Below are positions 1-12,125 of a DNA stretch of 64,000 nucleotides, piece by piece; position 1 is the first letter of the stretch; each line of letters starts with the position of its first letter. The notes beneath the pieces were generated by a model. The model saw only the letters and a program-made list of their open reading frames with translations. It was not told the origin of the DNA and made no database searches. The position numbers and the translations under genes were made by a program. Location of the stretch: contig JABVXU010000110.1 in assembly GCA_013365365.1 (NCBI GenBank), positions 1-64,000 on the forward strand, in the 5' to 3' direction. The stretch comes from Cruorifilaria tuberocauda (lineage: Eukaryota; Nematoda; Chromadorea; Rhabditida; Onchocercidae).

Positions 1-14
1 TAAAATAAACTAAC

Positions 15-3000
15 TATGTCGAGTACTGTCAGCAAATTGTGTATCCTGAACAGCTCTTTTGATGAAATTCAGTAATGATTTAATCAGCGCAGCACGCTGT
101 TGATGACACTGTTCTGTTGTAGGTCCATTGATACTCAGTTCTGCCAGATGTTTCATGCATATATTGACATCAAACTATAAAAATTCTATGTAACGAGTAC
201 GAACTTCGTATTCATTATATCATTTTACACATATAACTAAAATATCCCATACAACTCGATTAATAATTACAGATTTTAGTACAAAAATTATGTTAAAATC
301 CAAAATTAAGCTTAGAACTAGAATATCACTATTCTCATCCTCTTGACAAAAATTTCACAAACACTAACAATTAAGCGGTGAACGATAATACTCATCCCAC
401 CACTGGATGTAAAACCATTAGCATCTAACGAAGTCATAATATCAATAACGCGGACAGCACGTGTAACAAAGGTAATAAGCTCTAAAGGCAACGTTTCACA
501 GGACACCACACCCAATAATGTTTCTGTTAAAGCGCACGAAACTAATGCTTCACCGCCTGCAAAGACACAATTAATAAACAATTATTTCATTACAAATATC
601 ATGAAGAGCATTATGACCCTAAAGAGAATTAATCAGAAATGAAAACTTACCGTTTTCAAAGCCAGCAAGATGATAAAGCAAAGAAAACAAGGCGGTGCAG
701 AATGGTACCGTTGTATACCCATTTCCAATTCTCCCGCACCGTAGGTCGTCAACACACTGGCGGATCATTCGAGCCAGGAAACCGTGATATGAATTCACTC
801 CAAGAGATTCAACTACTATGTTCAATCTATAATTTTTCGATTGTATTTCTGATTGACATTTTTAAGTTCCAAATTATCAATAGTAATCACCATCACTAAC
901 TACTAAGCCAGCAAATATACAAATTGTTTCTACGACTAACACAATGAGTCTGAAGAACAACAGATATGCACAACCATGTTTTCAATACAATTACATCAAA
1001 GATAAAATGTAATGAATGTTTCCATTTCAGCCATCAGTCATTTACCCAAAGACTTTTTTCAGCAGAATCTGTAATAATTAAAAACATGGACAAGAAACAC
1101 CTTACTTTGCAGGTCTTCCAAGAGAAACAATACTGGTTAGCGTACGAAGTGCTTCCGTTTTAACAGAATCAATAATTGATTCAGATGTATTATTAATCAA
1201 CAGTAGACGAGTTATTTCTTCAATAAGACCATCATAAAGCATAGTATTCATTGCCCATTCCTCTATCAAATTACGAGTATAAACTGTAAATGGAAATTTT
1301 ATTCTATTTAATGTGTGTGTTTTTTTTTACATGAAGTGCTGAGAAAGGACAGATACACACCAAAAATACGCACCTAGTACAGACAATGAAAGAAGACGTG
1401 CAATAATACTTAGACGTCGACCGCGAGAGGTGTTAAATGATCGCACCAGACGTAAGCGAGCTATGAAAGATGCACGTTCATCATCGTCAATATTTTTTTC
1501 AGATAACAAGTATTCCAACTCAGCCGCAAAACTTTTATCTAACTGAAAAAATTATTTCGTCATTGTAAAGAGGCACAAATTTTTTAATGTCATCATTTTG
1601 TCATTAATTAAACAAAACATGGATCTGTAGAGGTAGTCTTAAATTCTTAGTTTCTTCATCTAAAAAATTTTTACCTCCAACTGTATAATGAGTCACAGAC
1701 AAAAAATAATAACTCACATTTACAGAACGAACAAGATTGTTCGTGTCCGTCTGAAATCCAATTGGTAACAAAGCAGAAGGTCGCACATTTGTAGTACAAC
1801 ATTCATCCATCTTCATACTTCGGAGTTTACCATTCCAACACTGGAAATATGATTGAAGGTCAGATTCAAGCCGGTATGAACAAAAGAGGTAAATAATGAT
1901 ATATATCTCTCTTTTCTCCTCTCATCATTCTTTAATTTCATCTGATAAAAAAGGGATTACAGCTGCAGAAGATTATGACAGTTAGAGAATGAACCTGCGC
2001 AATAGCGGAAAGTCGGATACTGAGCTTTTTCTGTTGGATATCACTGAGATGCTGTGAGAGAAATCTTGAACGCTTACTGATAACCAATAATAATCTTAAC
2101 GTTTCCACAACAATCTCCACATTACCAGAATCCAACAAATTTAACAAGCGCTGAAATGATCATTAGAAAAAAAGATAACATATAAGAATTACCAAACAAA
2201 AATAAGAACGATTAATAACGAGGAAGGGAGGAATAGGCTAATCGAAGTGAAATTCTTTACGACTGTTCTCAGCATGCAATGCTACTAAAGGTACAACATT
2301 GAAGCACATCATCAGGATTTACATGTTAGGAGATATACCAATAATTCCATAAAAGCAAATAGATGCAAAGAAACCTTATACGTTATATTAATTCAGTTTT
2401 GAAATCAGGGTTCCCTTGGACTTTTTTCTAAAATAAATCTCAAATTTCAGCAATTTTAATTTAATTATGATACTAACATCAGTAGAACTGTAGATTGAAC
2501 GGGTGAAAGTGTTCTCGAAAAGCATAGCTGTAAAAGAAAGAACAGATGTAACATCTGGCAATAAATTCTGATCTTCATCGATAGCCATCGGTGCACCTGG
2601 TGATGAAGTACAGGTTACAGCATCCTTCAACACTTCATCGCACATATTTAAAACGTCTGACCACCTCGCCATTTCGGACTACAAAGAAAAAACAAAAACT
2701 TGATAGCACACAAATCCTTATATATGACAGAAAGATTAGGAACTAAAGTACATCAAACAAATAATTTCCTTACTTTCCCAAACTGTGGTTGCCATTCATG
2801 AACTTCAGTTAGTCGTTCTAGAAATGTTCTCCGATCCGAAGCTGATTTGATATGTTCAATAAGTTGCATACATCGGGGGAACTAAAATAAAATATCTATT
2901 CCAAAAAATTTCTTTGCATTGCTCGCCCTATCTAAAAACTGTCTAATCACCAGTGATTTCTCAACTGAATATGTAACTCATCTAACTAAAGATCCCATTA

Positions 3001-3190
3001 CTGAGTATCTAACCCATCGATACAGTTCATATTCTTTAAGAAATATTCGTAATATTGGAAGGACCTCGATAAAATATACTTATCAGTACTGTTGTCATTG
3101 AGAAAATGTGAGAAAATTATGTAATTGCAAACAAATTCAACTTACAATTTCTACATTACACGGACGTAATGTTTTAGAATCGATTTTCAT
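15..3190 (-). CDS. eel-1: EEL-1/HUWE1 HECT ubiquitin ligase, N-terminal part (partial)
   Basis: N-terminal 501 codons of a giant HECT-type E3 ubiquitin ligase; the catalytic HECT end lies beyond the left edge. Ten exons fit in phase: 3146-3190, 2774-2881, 2478-2678, 1995-2150, 1718-1840, 1374-1542, 1106-1283, 651-826, 369-556, 15-174. The start MKIDSKTL parallels HUWE1 MKVDRTKL, which fixes the ATG. Further family blocks are [67 protein letters not shown] and [20 protein letters not shown], covering the DUF908/DUF913 armadillo-like region. The family adds ubiquitin to nuclear and cytosolic substrates. Several introns use GTTAGT donors (after exons 3, 9 and 10). The gene is divergent from ECSIT. 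The donor of exon 9 has an alternative GTTTGT six bases downstream. Identity is very secure; exact exon ends are inferred. Confidence 0.95.
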
Positions 3191-4995
3191 ATCTATCAAG
3201 AAGGAGCTTTTTTAAATAATCACAAAATTCAGCTCGAAAGAAATCGAAAGAAACACCAAAAAGAGATCCTAAAAAAAAAATGAAAAAATACACTGTTTGC
3301 AATGAATCTCATTCTTATCTTAATGTAATAACGCACTTTCAACAACGCACAAATCCCTATTACGACAAATGACATAATGGAATAGAGTTCGAAGATCAAT
3401 CACAAATTCAATACATGCGCTAATTTTGTTGAAATTTTAAATCCCTCAAATTCTCGTGACAGAATACCACCTCTGCCTTAATTAAGTGAGAATAACTCTT
3501 CTCTCTCTTTCTCTCGTAACCGATTGGGCACTGAGAATCAGTATCTTTCTCCCTCTTATCTTCTATACAGCATAATTGTACTGATCTTCAGAGTTTAAAA
3601 TCTGATCATGTCTCTTCATAAACTTAATATATCACTGCAAATCTGGTCACTATGGGTTATATCTTGTTCCTGTTCTGGCCTCATTCTGTGTAGATTCGGT
3701 ATATTTCGCTGCCCATCCGGTTATATTATATGGGATATTCAGGCACGTAATGACAGATCCAATCACATTATTAAGGAATTATTATTAATTCCTTAATATG
3801 CCTAGATTATTATTAAGCAACAAGAATATATAATCAATCCATTAATCCATTATTTTAAGTGCTGACAGATATGAATCACAAAAATGATGGCAAGAATGAA
3901 TTCTTCAACTTAAACTGTTATACTTGTAGCCTGAATAACTTATCCCAAAGATTCATTATAATCTATGAAGTAATGCCAAGGTTCATGAGCTTTACGCAGT
4001 GAGGTATAGGCGGTGTTTATGTGCATGAAATTATGCATGAAGAAATGATCATACTCAAATATATCGGCCGTATTTCTCATCAGAGCTCACCTGTTAATAA
4101 ACCGCTCACTGAAGCTTCTATAAAATGAAATGAGTGAATGGTACTTCCAAACAAAATAAATGGGACTAAATTCTGGAAATTTTTTTGAATATTTGCTAAT
4201 TCTTTCCAATAATTTAGCAGTCGAATTGGTTATAGTCAACAATGGAATGATGCCAAGAATCTTAGTAAGGAAGAGGGAAAGATAATGAATTGTTACAAAT
4301 GTGAATCTTTCAGCATCGCAGAAGTATTTTGAAATGGAAGAATCCTATGTATATGCACATACCACATTTAAAGCATATAATAAAGATAGCTGATAGCAGA
4401 ATAACGGGTGAAGCATGTGTCAAACCAATTTTCGAACTTTTCTATCATTTATTTCTTTTTTTTACACCATTTCATAATCGATTGATCCATTCGAACATTC
4501 CTTTTCCTTTTCCGAAGTTTTCAGGCCACATTTATTTCTGATCACTCCACCTTCTTATCCTATCTACCATTCCACTGGTCTAATCTCCCGCTCCGTTCCC
4601 TACTGACAACACTAACCTTATCCAGTGTAACCTTACCTCGCAAACATATACCACACCTGTGCATATACGTGTACACACCTGACCTCACTCAAAACCATCG
4701 TTGCATGCGACGGCAATGTTAATGATAGAGACAATGATTTTCATGTGTGAAAGACTTGGAACGTTGAAGATTGAGTTCTACATCTCGAAATAAGTGGATT
4801 TAAGTTGTGCAGTGCCAAAGGAACTTGGTTCACATGTTTGCACGCTGATTACAACAATTTATAAATACTGGAAATTCATAGTATATAGATATATAAATTT
4901 CTAAACGCATTGATTCCTTGCTATAGTGCAAGCTTTGAATTGAATATGCGAAATATTATAAGCCGTGATAATATTTCTTTTCTTTTCATTTCAGG
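3191..4995. other. intergenic, divergent promoter region of eel-1 and ECSIT
   Basis: About 1.8 kb between two divergent genes. It has short open frames (for example 3608-3796) without codon structure or family similarity. A CT-rich run lies at about 3497-3516, and a slightly GC-richer stretch at about 4545-4720 could be core promoter for ECSIT. No gene seen. Confidence 0.6.
4983..4994 (+). promoter_or_regulatory. candidate spliced-leader trans-splice acceptor for ECSIT
   Basis: A good nematode acceptor, TTTTCATTTCAG, ends one base before the ATG at 4996. No matching upstream coding exon is needed, because this ATG opens a presequence-like N-terminus. This fits SL trans-splicing with a one-base 5' UTR remnant, but an ordinary 5' UTR intron is equally possible. 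Confidence 0.45.
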
Positions 4996-7352
4996 ATGGA
5001 AGTTACAGTGAAATTATTGGGATTACATTGTAGGATATTGCTGTGCTGTAGGCCAGTACAATGTCTAGCACATCGTTTTGCATCTGAAAGCAACGAAAAA
5101 TGTAGGAAAGAGTTACTTCCATCTGAACAACATTTTCATGAAGTTGCAGTCGAATTGCGTTCCAAACAAACTTTTCTAAATGTTGTCGGTGAGTTTAGAA
5201 CTATATTGAAACTCTGAACGAATTGTTTAGGATTCTGAATTATTAAAGTAACTTTTCGGCGTGATTGAAGGAAACCACGAAAGTTAAAGATTTTTGATCA
5301 TATATTAGAATGTTTTAGCGAGGACTACATGGTTTTTCTTGCCATCCATCGTAGTTCGCTTATTTTTCATTCAAGTGTGTTGTCATTGATGGCATAGTTG
5401 TACATCAAACTAAACCATAAATCAACTTTTTAAAAAAAGATTGTAATGTTTCGGGATTTTCAATCATCGAACTTCAGAGTTAAACTGTTAGACTGTTAGT
5501 GATTTTGGAATATTCAGTTGTAGAGACGCGTGAATAGTGATCAGAAGATCGGGAATGGGATGTTATATCTTCTCTGAGCACTTTTATCAAATTTTGTTTC
5601 AGATAATTTTTGTAAAAAAAACGTACACGCTCGAGGACATGTAGAATTCATAAAATCGGCACTAAAATATATGAAGGAATACGGATTACAGAAAGAATTA
5701 GATATTTATAAATCATTGCTCAATGTATTTCCGAAAGGGCCGTTGATACCCAAAAATGTTTTTCAGGTTTGGACTGTTTGTGCTTTACTTTGATATATGT
5801 TGGTGTTTTTCTTCTTCATTTGTTTCTGTCATAATATGAAATGAAACCACTGTAATCTTATGAGTTTCAGCGCAGTTTTGTTTATTATCCCCAGCAACAG
5901 ATGTGTTGCATTAAACTTCTCGATGAAATGGAATGGTTTGGTCGGTACTTTTTTTTAATTTCCTAACTTCCGAATTATTTGGTCTTGAGTAATTTTTAAA
6001 TCGAATTCAGCGATGCGAAATGAACAGAACGATACTTCTAGTAACCATTAATATAAAAATTGTATGTAAATTATAAAATATAGAATCGTTATATTACGTG
6101 ACTACTATTTCTAAAAATTCAAAAATTCAGGAGTGCAACCTGACAAAGAAATCCATGATTTAGTCATTAATGCTTTTGGTGAATGGAATTATGTCACAAA
6201 AAAAGTGAAGCGCATGATGTATTGGATGCCAAAGTTGAAACATTCAAACACCTATTTGGATCGTCGAAAAATTGAAGGCAAAAAATTGGATGCTGTAGAT
6301 CTTGGTTATTTAGCATTAAAAATGATATCACGCGACCCAAGTACACAAATAACACTTGTTGGGGTTGGTTTATCTACATTTGTTATCTACAATTATATAA
6401 TTTTCTTTTATTATTTCGTTGTTATTTGTTCCAGTTAGAAGACAATTCTTTCTCGAGCAGCTAACTTTTTGAAAAGTTAGGATTTCAGTAAGATATCTGG
6501 CGGAAGCCTTCCTTCATATTTTACAGAAAGTTTTTTTTTTCAAGAAATATGTTATCCAGAATTTTAAGACTATTAAGTGTAATATTTTTCAGATTAACGA
6601 CACAGAGTTAAATGAATCGGATAGATGGCTGTTATCTGCTCAAAGTCATCTTCAAAAGAAATTGCTGCAATGTTTGGAAAAAAATACTACGTTATATGTG
6701 GATGGACCTAATAAAGTGTATTTAATGGATAAATGTGTTGAGTACGTTGGTCTCTTTAGTGATCCGAAATCTCGGTACTACGAAAAGTATGAGGACGATG
6801 ATCTGGTAAAAACCTTTTTCAAATTGGTCGTTCGTATTTAAAAATAAGTTTTATTTGGATCGACTATGAGGTTTAGTTGATTTGTTTATAAAAGTTTTCC
6901 GAAATTTGTAAAATTAATATTTCCTGATACGTAATAACAAAAGTGGCTTATTTTTCATGCATATTAAATTGCTATGTTTTTACGAAAATAAAGTATCATA
7001 ACAATTACATTTAAAGGAATCGCCGTGTATTTGGAATTTTGCTGAGTTATAGTCAAGCATTATTTTGTATAATTAAATTAGTTACCGGCTCCTTCTCAAT
7101 CTTTTTCAGGATGAAGATTTTGAAAATTGGAAGAGCGAGTGGGATGGAGGCTATGAAAAACCTCCAAAATGCAGTATCCACGAACAAGAACATGAAATGA
7201 TTGTGGCCCTTTCAGTTTTTGGTAAAGTTTGTCAGAATACTGCGGTTGCCTGGATCACTCATTTGCAAGAAAAGAATCCATCCTTACATAGTGCCCGGGT
7301 TTTATTCCGAATGAAACAATCCAGTGAGGCATCGATAACAAAGTTATCTTGA
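4996..7352 (+). CDS. ECSIT: ECSIT, mitochondrial complex I assembly / signalling adaptor
   Basis: Predicted 369-residue protein in six exons: 4996-5188, 5603-5766, 5871-5940, 6131-6357, 6593-6805, 7110-7352. The family is a complex I assembly factor, also described as a Toll/BMP signalling intermediate in other animals. The N-terminus (MEVTVKLLGLHCRILLCCR) is basic and hydrophobic without acidic residues after Glu2, compatible with a mitochondrial presequence. ECSIT blocks seen are ARGHVEFIKSALKYMKEYG, LLNVFPKGPLIPKNVFQR, SFVYYPQQQMCCIKLLDEME and GVQPDKEIHDLVINAFG, then the conserved C-terminal half. Introns 2, 3 and 4 use unusual donors (GTTTGG, GTCGGT, GTTGGG). The donor of exon 4 was chosen because it keeps phase and joins TQITL to INDTELN; the frame otherwise runs on to a stop at 6438. 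Neighbour eel-1 is divergent. Confidence 0.93.
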
Positions 7353-7448
7353 TGACAGTTTTTGATTATTTTTCATTTAATGCAAGTTGGTAAAATCAGT
7401 AGATCGAATTTACATGCGTTTTAAATTATGCTTACATTGCAATATAAA

Positions 7449-7454
7449 AATAAA
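7449..7454 (+). terminator. poly(A) signal AATAAA for ECSIT
   Basis: A canonical AATAAA lies 97 bases past the ECSIT stop. In AT-rich DNA such hexamers are common, so position is the main support. Confidence 0.45.
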
Positions 7455-10400
7455 AGTATTATTGTTCGTCCGATTATGTATTATTGTTGCATTATTCGTC
7501 CAATAATTTTGGAATTTTTTTCCTGTTTACTAAAATATACTTTGTAGTTAGGTTTCGAATATGCCATAAAAATATACTCTTATCATCCATTTGTGAACGA
7601 TGTTTAAATTAATTTAGACAGATTAATAAACCGTACATTGGAGACTTCAAGATGTTTACTTTATTCTTGGAACACCTAATGTTAAAGAAGTACGATATTT
7701 TAGGGTGCATATGATATAGTCTAATAATGGATGAAATCAGCCATAATTAGCTGTACTGAGCTTGGATTTGATACAAGGAAAAAATACGGAGGGATTTCGA
7801 GTTGTTATCATACATTTTGTACAGAACTTGACATGTATGGTATTTTCATATTAAGTAATAAGTTGGCCATCGATAACGAAAACCATTTTACAGTTGGAAT
7901 CATAAGTCTGAACTCCAAATCTTATAACTGCAAAGGGACAATCCTATATAAGGATAATTTTTTTTTTTTCGATTTTATTTTGCTTAATTTAGAGCCGATG
8001 AAAAGGAATTCCTAATCGTTTCACTATCGTTTTGATTGTCGAATTTTAGAGCGCATATTCCTCACCATTAAAATGACAATATCGAAGGATTTATCGAAAC
8101 ACGCATATGCTTTTTTTCGTTTTTTTTCTCCAGAAAAACATTTTCGAAAAATAATTCACTTCATCGATAATAAATAAGTTCTATTGACACTGAGAGCGAC
8201 CCGAAACCTGTTAGTAGTGCCATTTGTAGAATATCGTTTAATTTTTATCTCATATTATACAGTACGCTTTCTTCATCTATGGCTACTTCCCTTTGAATTC
8301 CTTCGTGGACATCAATTTGATATGATTAAAAATTCTGTAAATGAGAAGAATCAATCAGCACCAAGTTGATGATATTTTCAAAAATGTTGATAGATATATG
8401 AATGCTCGATTAGATTAGCACTAAATTTCGTTTGATATAAAAAATCTTTTTCTAGAAAATTTCATCTATCTGGCTATTCAGTGTTGAAATGAATGTTGCA
8501 GTTTTATTTTTTTTCAATATTTTTCTCATTCTTGCAGTATTCAACGTTGATAGGTATAGTTATAGCACAATGCAATAAGGTATGAATTGAGATTGATATC
8601 ACGGATAAGATCGGTTAAAATTATTAATGGTTTGTTTCAAAAAAAAATTCGTTTCATACATTTCATAAAATTTTTCATTATCTTTGTTCCGCCATTTTAA
8701 TATTCATGCTAGAGAAAGTCAAGACAATGAGACATTATTGTTGAATTTTTGCAGTTTAGTCAAATTTTAGTGATTGGAATAACTGCAACATAGTTTTCGT
8801 TATAGTCCATTCCTAGATGTATTACACTGAAATAAAGCTTCTTGAGATGACTTCTTTCTGAGAGACATATGTAATCGTTGTATTAAAAAGAAGAAAATAA
8901 TTATAACTTTAATTTCTCATGTTTAAAAAGGTTAACGAGAAATTAAATTGAAAAAATGAGTGCTGTTATAATCAGCTTATTTATTACATTTCGCTTTTTC
9001 ATTTTTAAAAAAAGAAAAGGAAATTTATTTTTTCTTCTCAAACTATGCAAGTATTTATGTAAAAAAATGTTACAAACGATTAGTATCCATGCCTGATTAA
9101 TTCTTCTATTCAATAGACAAACTATGATTCAATAAAAAAGAAAAAATAGATGAAATGTGTAGTTTCTGCTCGTCAAATTTTATCAACTTGCATAAATGCC
9201 ATCGAAAAAAAGAAATCACATTGTATTCCTGAATGGGAATTCAGGTATGAAGTAAGTTTATTACAGAGTGTTCGGAATGAACCGGCTCTTTACCTCTCAT
9301 CTCTATCCCTCTTTCTTTTCATAGAATAAATTCATATATATATATATATATATATCTTTCAATTATTTGCATTATAAAGAAACAAAAGTTATAAAGAAGA
9401 ATTGGATACGATTTATTCTTTAATTCTAATTCATTTATATAACAAAATTAACATCATTTGTATTTTATATATATATATTTCTTACAGACTATTTGTTATT
9501 CAATTTTCCGATCTTCCAACTTGTCGTCGTTTAAATTGTTCGGATAAGTTTTATCTTTTAAAAAATTAACGCATAATTAAATTGTATTACTGAAAGAATG
9601 AAGAAAATGATGAGAAAATCGAACAAATTGATAATTTTAAAAAACGGATCAATTTTTTTTTTCTGTTTTTCTTCCAATGAAATACAGGAAATAAAATGAT
9701 GCAGCTAATAATTCAAACGAAATAATTAATTGATTTGAAAAAAGAAAGAAAAAGTAAGGTATTAAAGTATAATTATAGTATCGAAGAAAGTAATTTCGAA
9801 AATTGGATTAAATTAATAAAAGATGGAAGGGAAATTATAAATGAATAAGTAATATATATATAAACAATTGACCCATTGATTCGGAACAAATTAACAAAGG
9901 TGGAATCGTTCGATACAATACAAAAATTTTGACAACGATATTGAAATCCCTCCGGAAATTGCAATTAATGGAACAAAAATACTGCCCTAAAATTTCAATG
10001 TTATTCCGGTATGCATTATATTTTTCATGGCCCATTCTGATTTATTTCTGTTGTTGAAAATCATTAACCAAAAAATAATGAAATTGATCAAATGAATAGA
10101 TCGGTCGTATCAAATGCTCGATTTTGATCAATCTCAATTCATTTCAGTAAAGCAAAACGTTCCTTTAAAATCCTTAAATTTAATGAAAACATTTCTCCTG
10201 CAGTGGTAGAAATTGAGGCAATAGAGAATAAACATATGAAGAGTATCGCCATTCACATCATTATCAAATCTATATCAATATGGATGATTTTCGAATGTCA
10301 TCAGCGAAAATGAAATGAACTGATAATTATTCACAATTATTTCACGTCGAATATATTTTCACGTAAATGAGTAAACAAACAGAATGAGAAGGTAAAAAGA

Positions 10401-12086
10401 AATTCATGACGGATGTTTGTCAGTTGTGCAACAGAAACCTATGAAATGTCATTTATCTGTTGATGGTGTAAAAAATTGTGACGAAAATGTTGATAGTGAA
10501 ATTTCCGTTTTTTTCTCTTCTTTTTTCTTTTACTCACCAATAGAAATTTACGAATGAATGGTAACAGCTATCATTTCAGCTTCACATTAATTATCTTTCA
10601 TTTTCTCCTATGGATATAAACTTTAAATTGTACTATTTAATTTTCTCGGTCTAGGAAAAAAAAACTAAAAAAGGTGGAAGGTAGGAGAAGAAGAGAAGGA
10701 AGTGATGATAATTTTTTTCTTGACAGAGCAGCTTTTTTATAGATCACTTTGACTGAATAATTATTGCAAAATCCGACAACAATTCATATTGCATTCCATA
10801 TTTTTAATATTTTAATCCAGAAACAATTTTGATCACAAAAGATTCCGGAAATTTTTACCGGAAAACAATATATCTATTCGAAAGATTTTCCTTAAGATAA
10901 AAAAAAGTACTATATAATATTATTAAATCTTATACTGATACATTTAAATTACGCAATCAATTTGATAATACTAATTTCATGAATCTATTATTTACAAAAA
11001 TTAATACAATTTTTCTTGCTTCTTTTCCCGAAGAATTGGTGAATAATATTATTTCAAAAATTTTTGATAAACTAACAGCATTGGAATATATTTAGGAAAT
11101 GATGGAAACAATTGATACGGTGATGAGAAATATCCGTCCAATTATGCCGCAACTAGTACTAACACTTGATAAAAACGATAAATATTTTTTTCTTTGTTAC
11201 TGCCCATGAAGCGCTTAATTATTAATGGTCATTAAGGTTTAAATTTTAAAGGAAACAAAGATACAAATAAAAATGATTAATGGATAAATAGAATTGCAAC
11301 TGTTATTCAGTGTCACTCAAAATATGCGAAGTTTTAATAATTCTAGTAAACTGTTCTTAAAATTATTAAGGAATAAAGTATAATTTTAAAGAGTTAAAGG
11401 TAAAAAGGACAAGATTTTTTTTTCTTGCATTCTATAGGAAAAGTAAGAAATTAGCAACACTGTCTATCGACACAAAATTAATTCTCGGACAGAACAAAAG
11501 TTATAAAAAGATTTTTTTTCTAAGAAAAGAGAGGTGTGGTTACGTATTAGATAACAGGTATAAAAACGAAATAGATGTTAAATCTTTGATTGTGGACACA
11601 TCTAAAAATAGCTCAATATGTTATCCAGGAGATTGAATTGAGATAAAAGTATACCTGAAATGAACTAATCTTATCATTAATATCAATGGCATTCAAAAAG
11701 CTTATACGTTTCTTTGGTGCTTACTATGTGTGTGAGTGTGTGTTTTCTTTTCTGCAACAATAATCATTTGCAAAAATTTGCTGAAATAATAAATAACAAT
11801 TAATGATTAAGTGATAAAAAATGGTTAAGGTTAAAGAAGAAAATGAAAGAAAGGTAGAATATGCATTGGATGATTTAATTTTTTATTGAGATCAGGTCAA
11901 ATGGGATAATAAGAGGGATATTAATAATGAGGTACTGATAAAAGGTGACAGAGGATACAGGTGATGAAAACAAAGCAGGAAAGGAGGGAGAAAGAGACCC
12001 AAAGAACGAGATAGAGTGCATAACAACAATTTTTTGTATGTACATACGTTCCACGACGGTGACCGAGAACCAGTGTTCCCGGAGGG
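7455..12086. other. long AT-rich intergenic region between ECSIT and the collagen gene
   Basis: About 4.6 kb with no convincing coding exon. Short frames at 7731-8015, 8184-8369 and 9773-10035 lack similarity, plausible codon use and splice context. The region contains an (AT)n run at 9333-9355, short TG-rich runs at about 11727-11742 and many homopolymer A/T tracts. It probably includes distal regulatory sequence of the collagen gene, but I see no specific element. Confidence 0.6.
9333..9355. repeat. (AT)n microsatellite
   Basis: A perfect alternating AT tract of about 23 bases in intergenic DNA. Confidence 0.85.
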
Positions 12087-12094
12087 TATAAAAG
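12087..12094 (+). promoter_or_regulatory. TATA box (TATAAAAG) of the cuticle collagen gene
   Basis: TATAAAAG lies in a locally GC-richer stretch (GGAGGG before, GAACC after) and starts 39 bases upstream of the collagen ATG. With start sites usually about 30 bases past a TATA box, the 5' UTR would be only around ten bases. Proximal TATA boxes are familiar in nematode collagen genes. Confidence 0.7.
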
Positions 12095-12125
12095 GAACCT
12101 CAGCTCATCATTACGGTGGCGAAAA

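Noticed and set aside
7731..8369. Two plus-strand frames downstream of ECSIT (94 and 61 codons)
   Set aside because: They follow the ECSIT stop and poly(A) signal, show no similarity and have Lys/Asn/Phe-biased composition typical of AT-rich noise.
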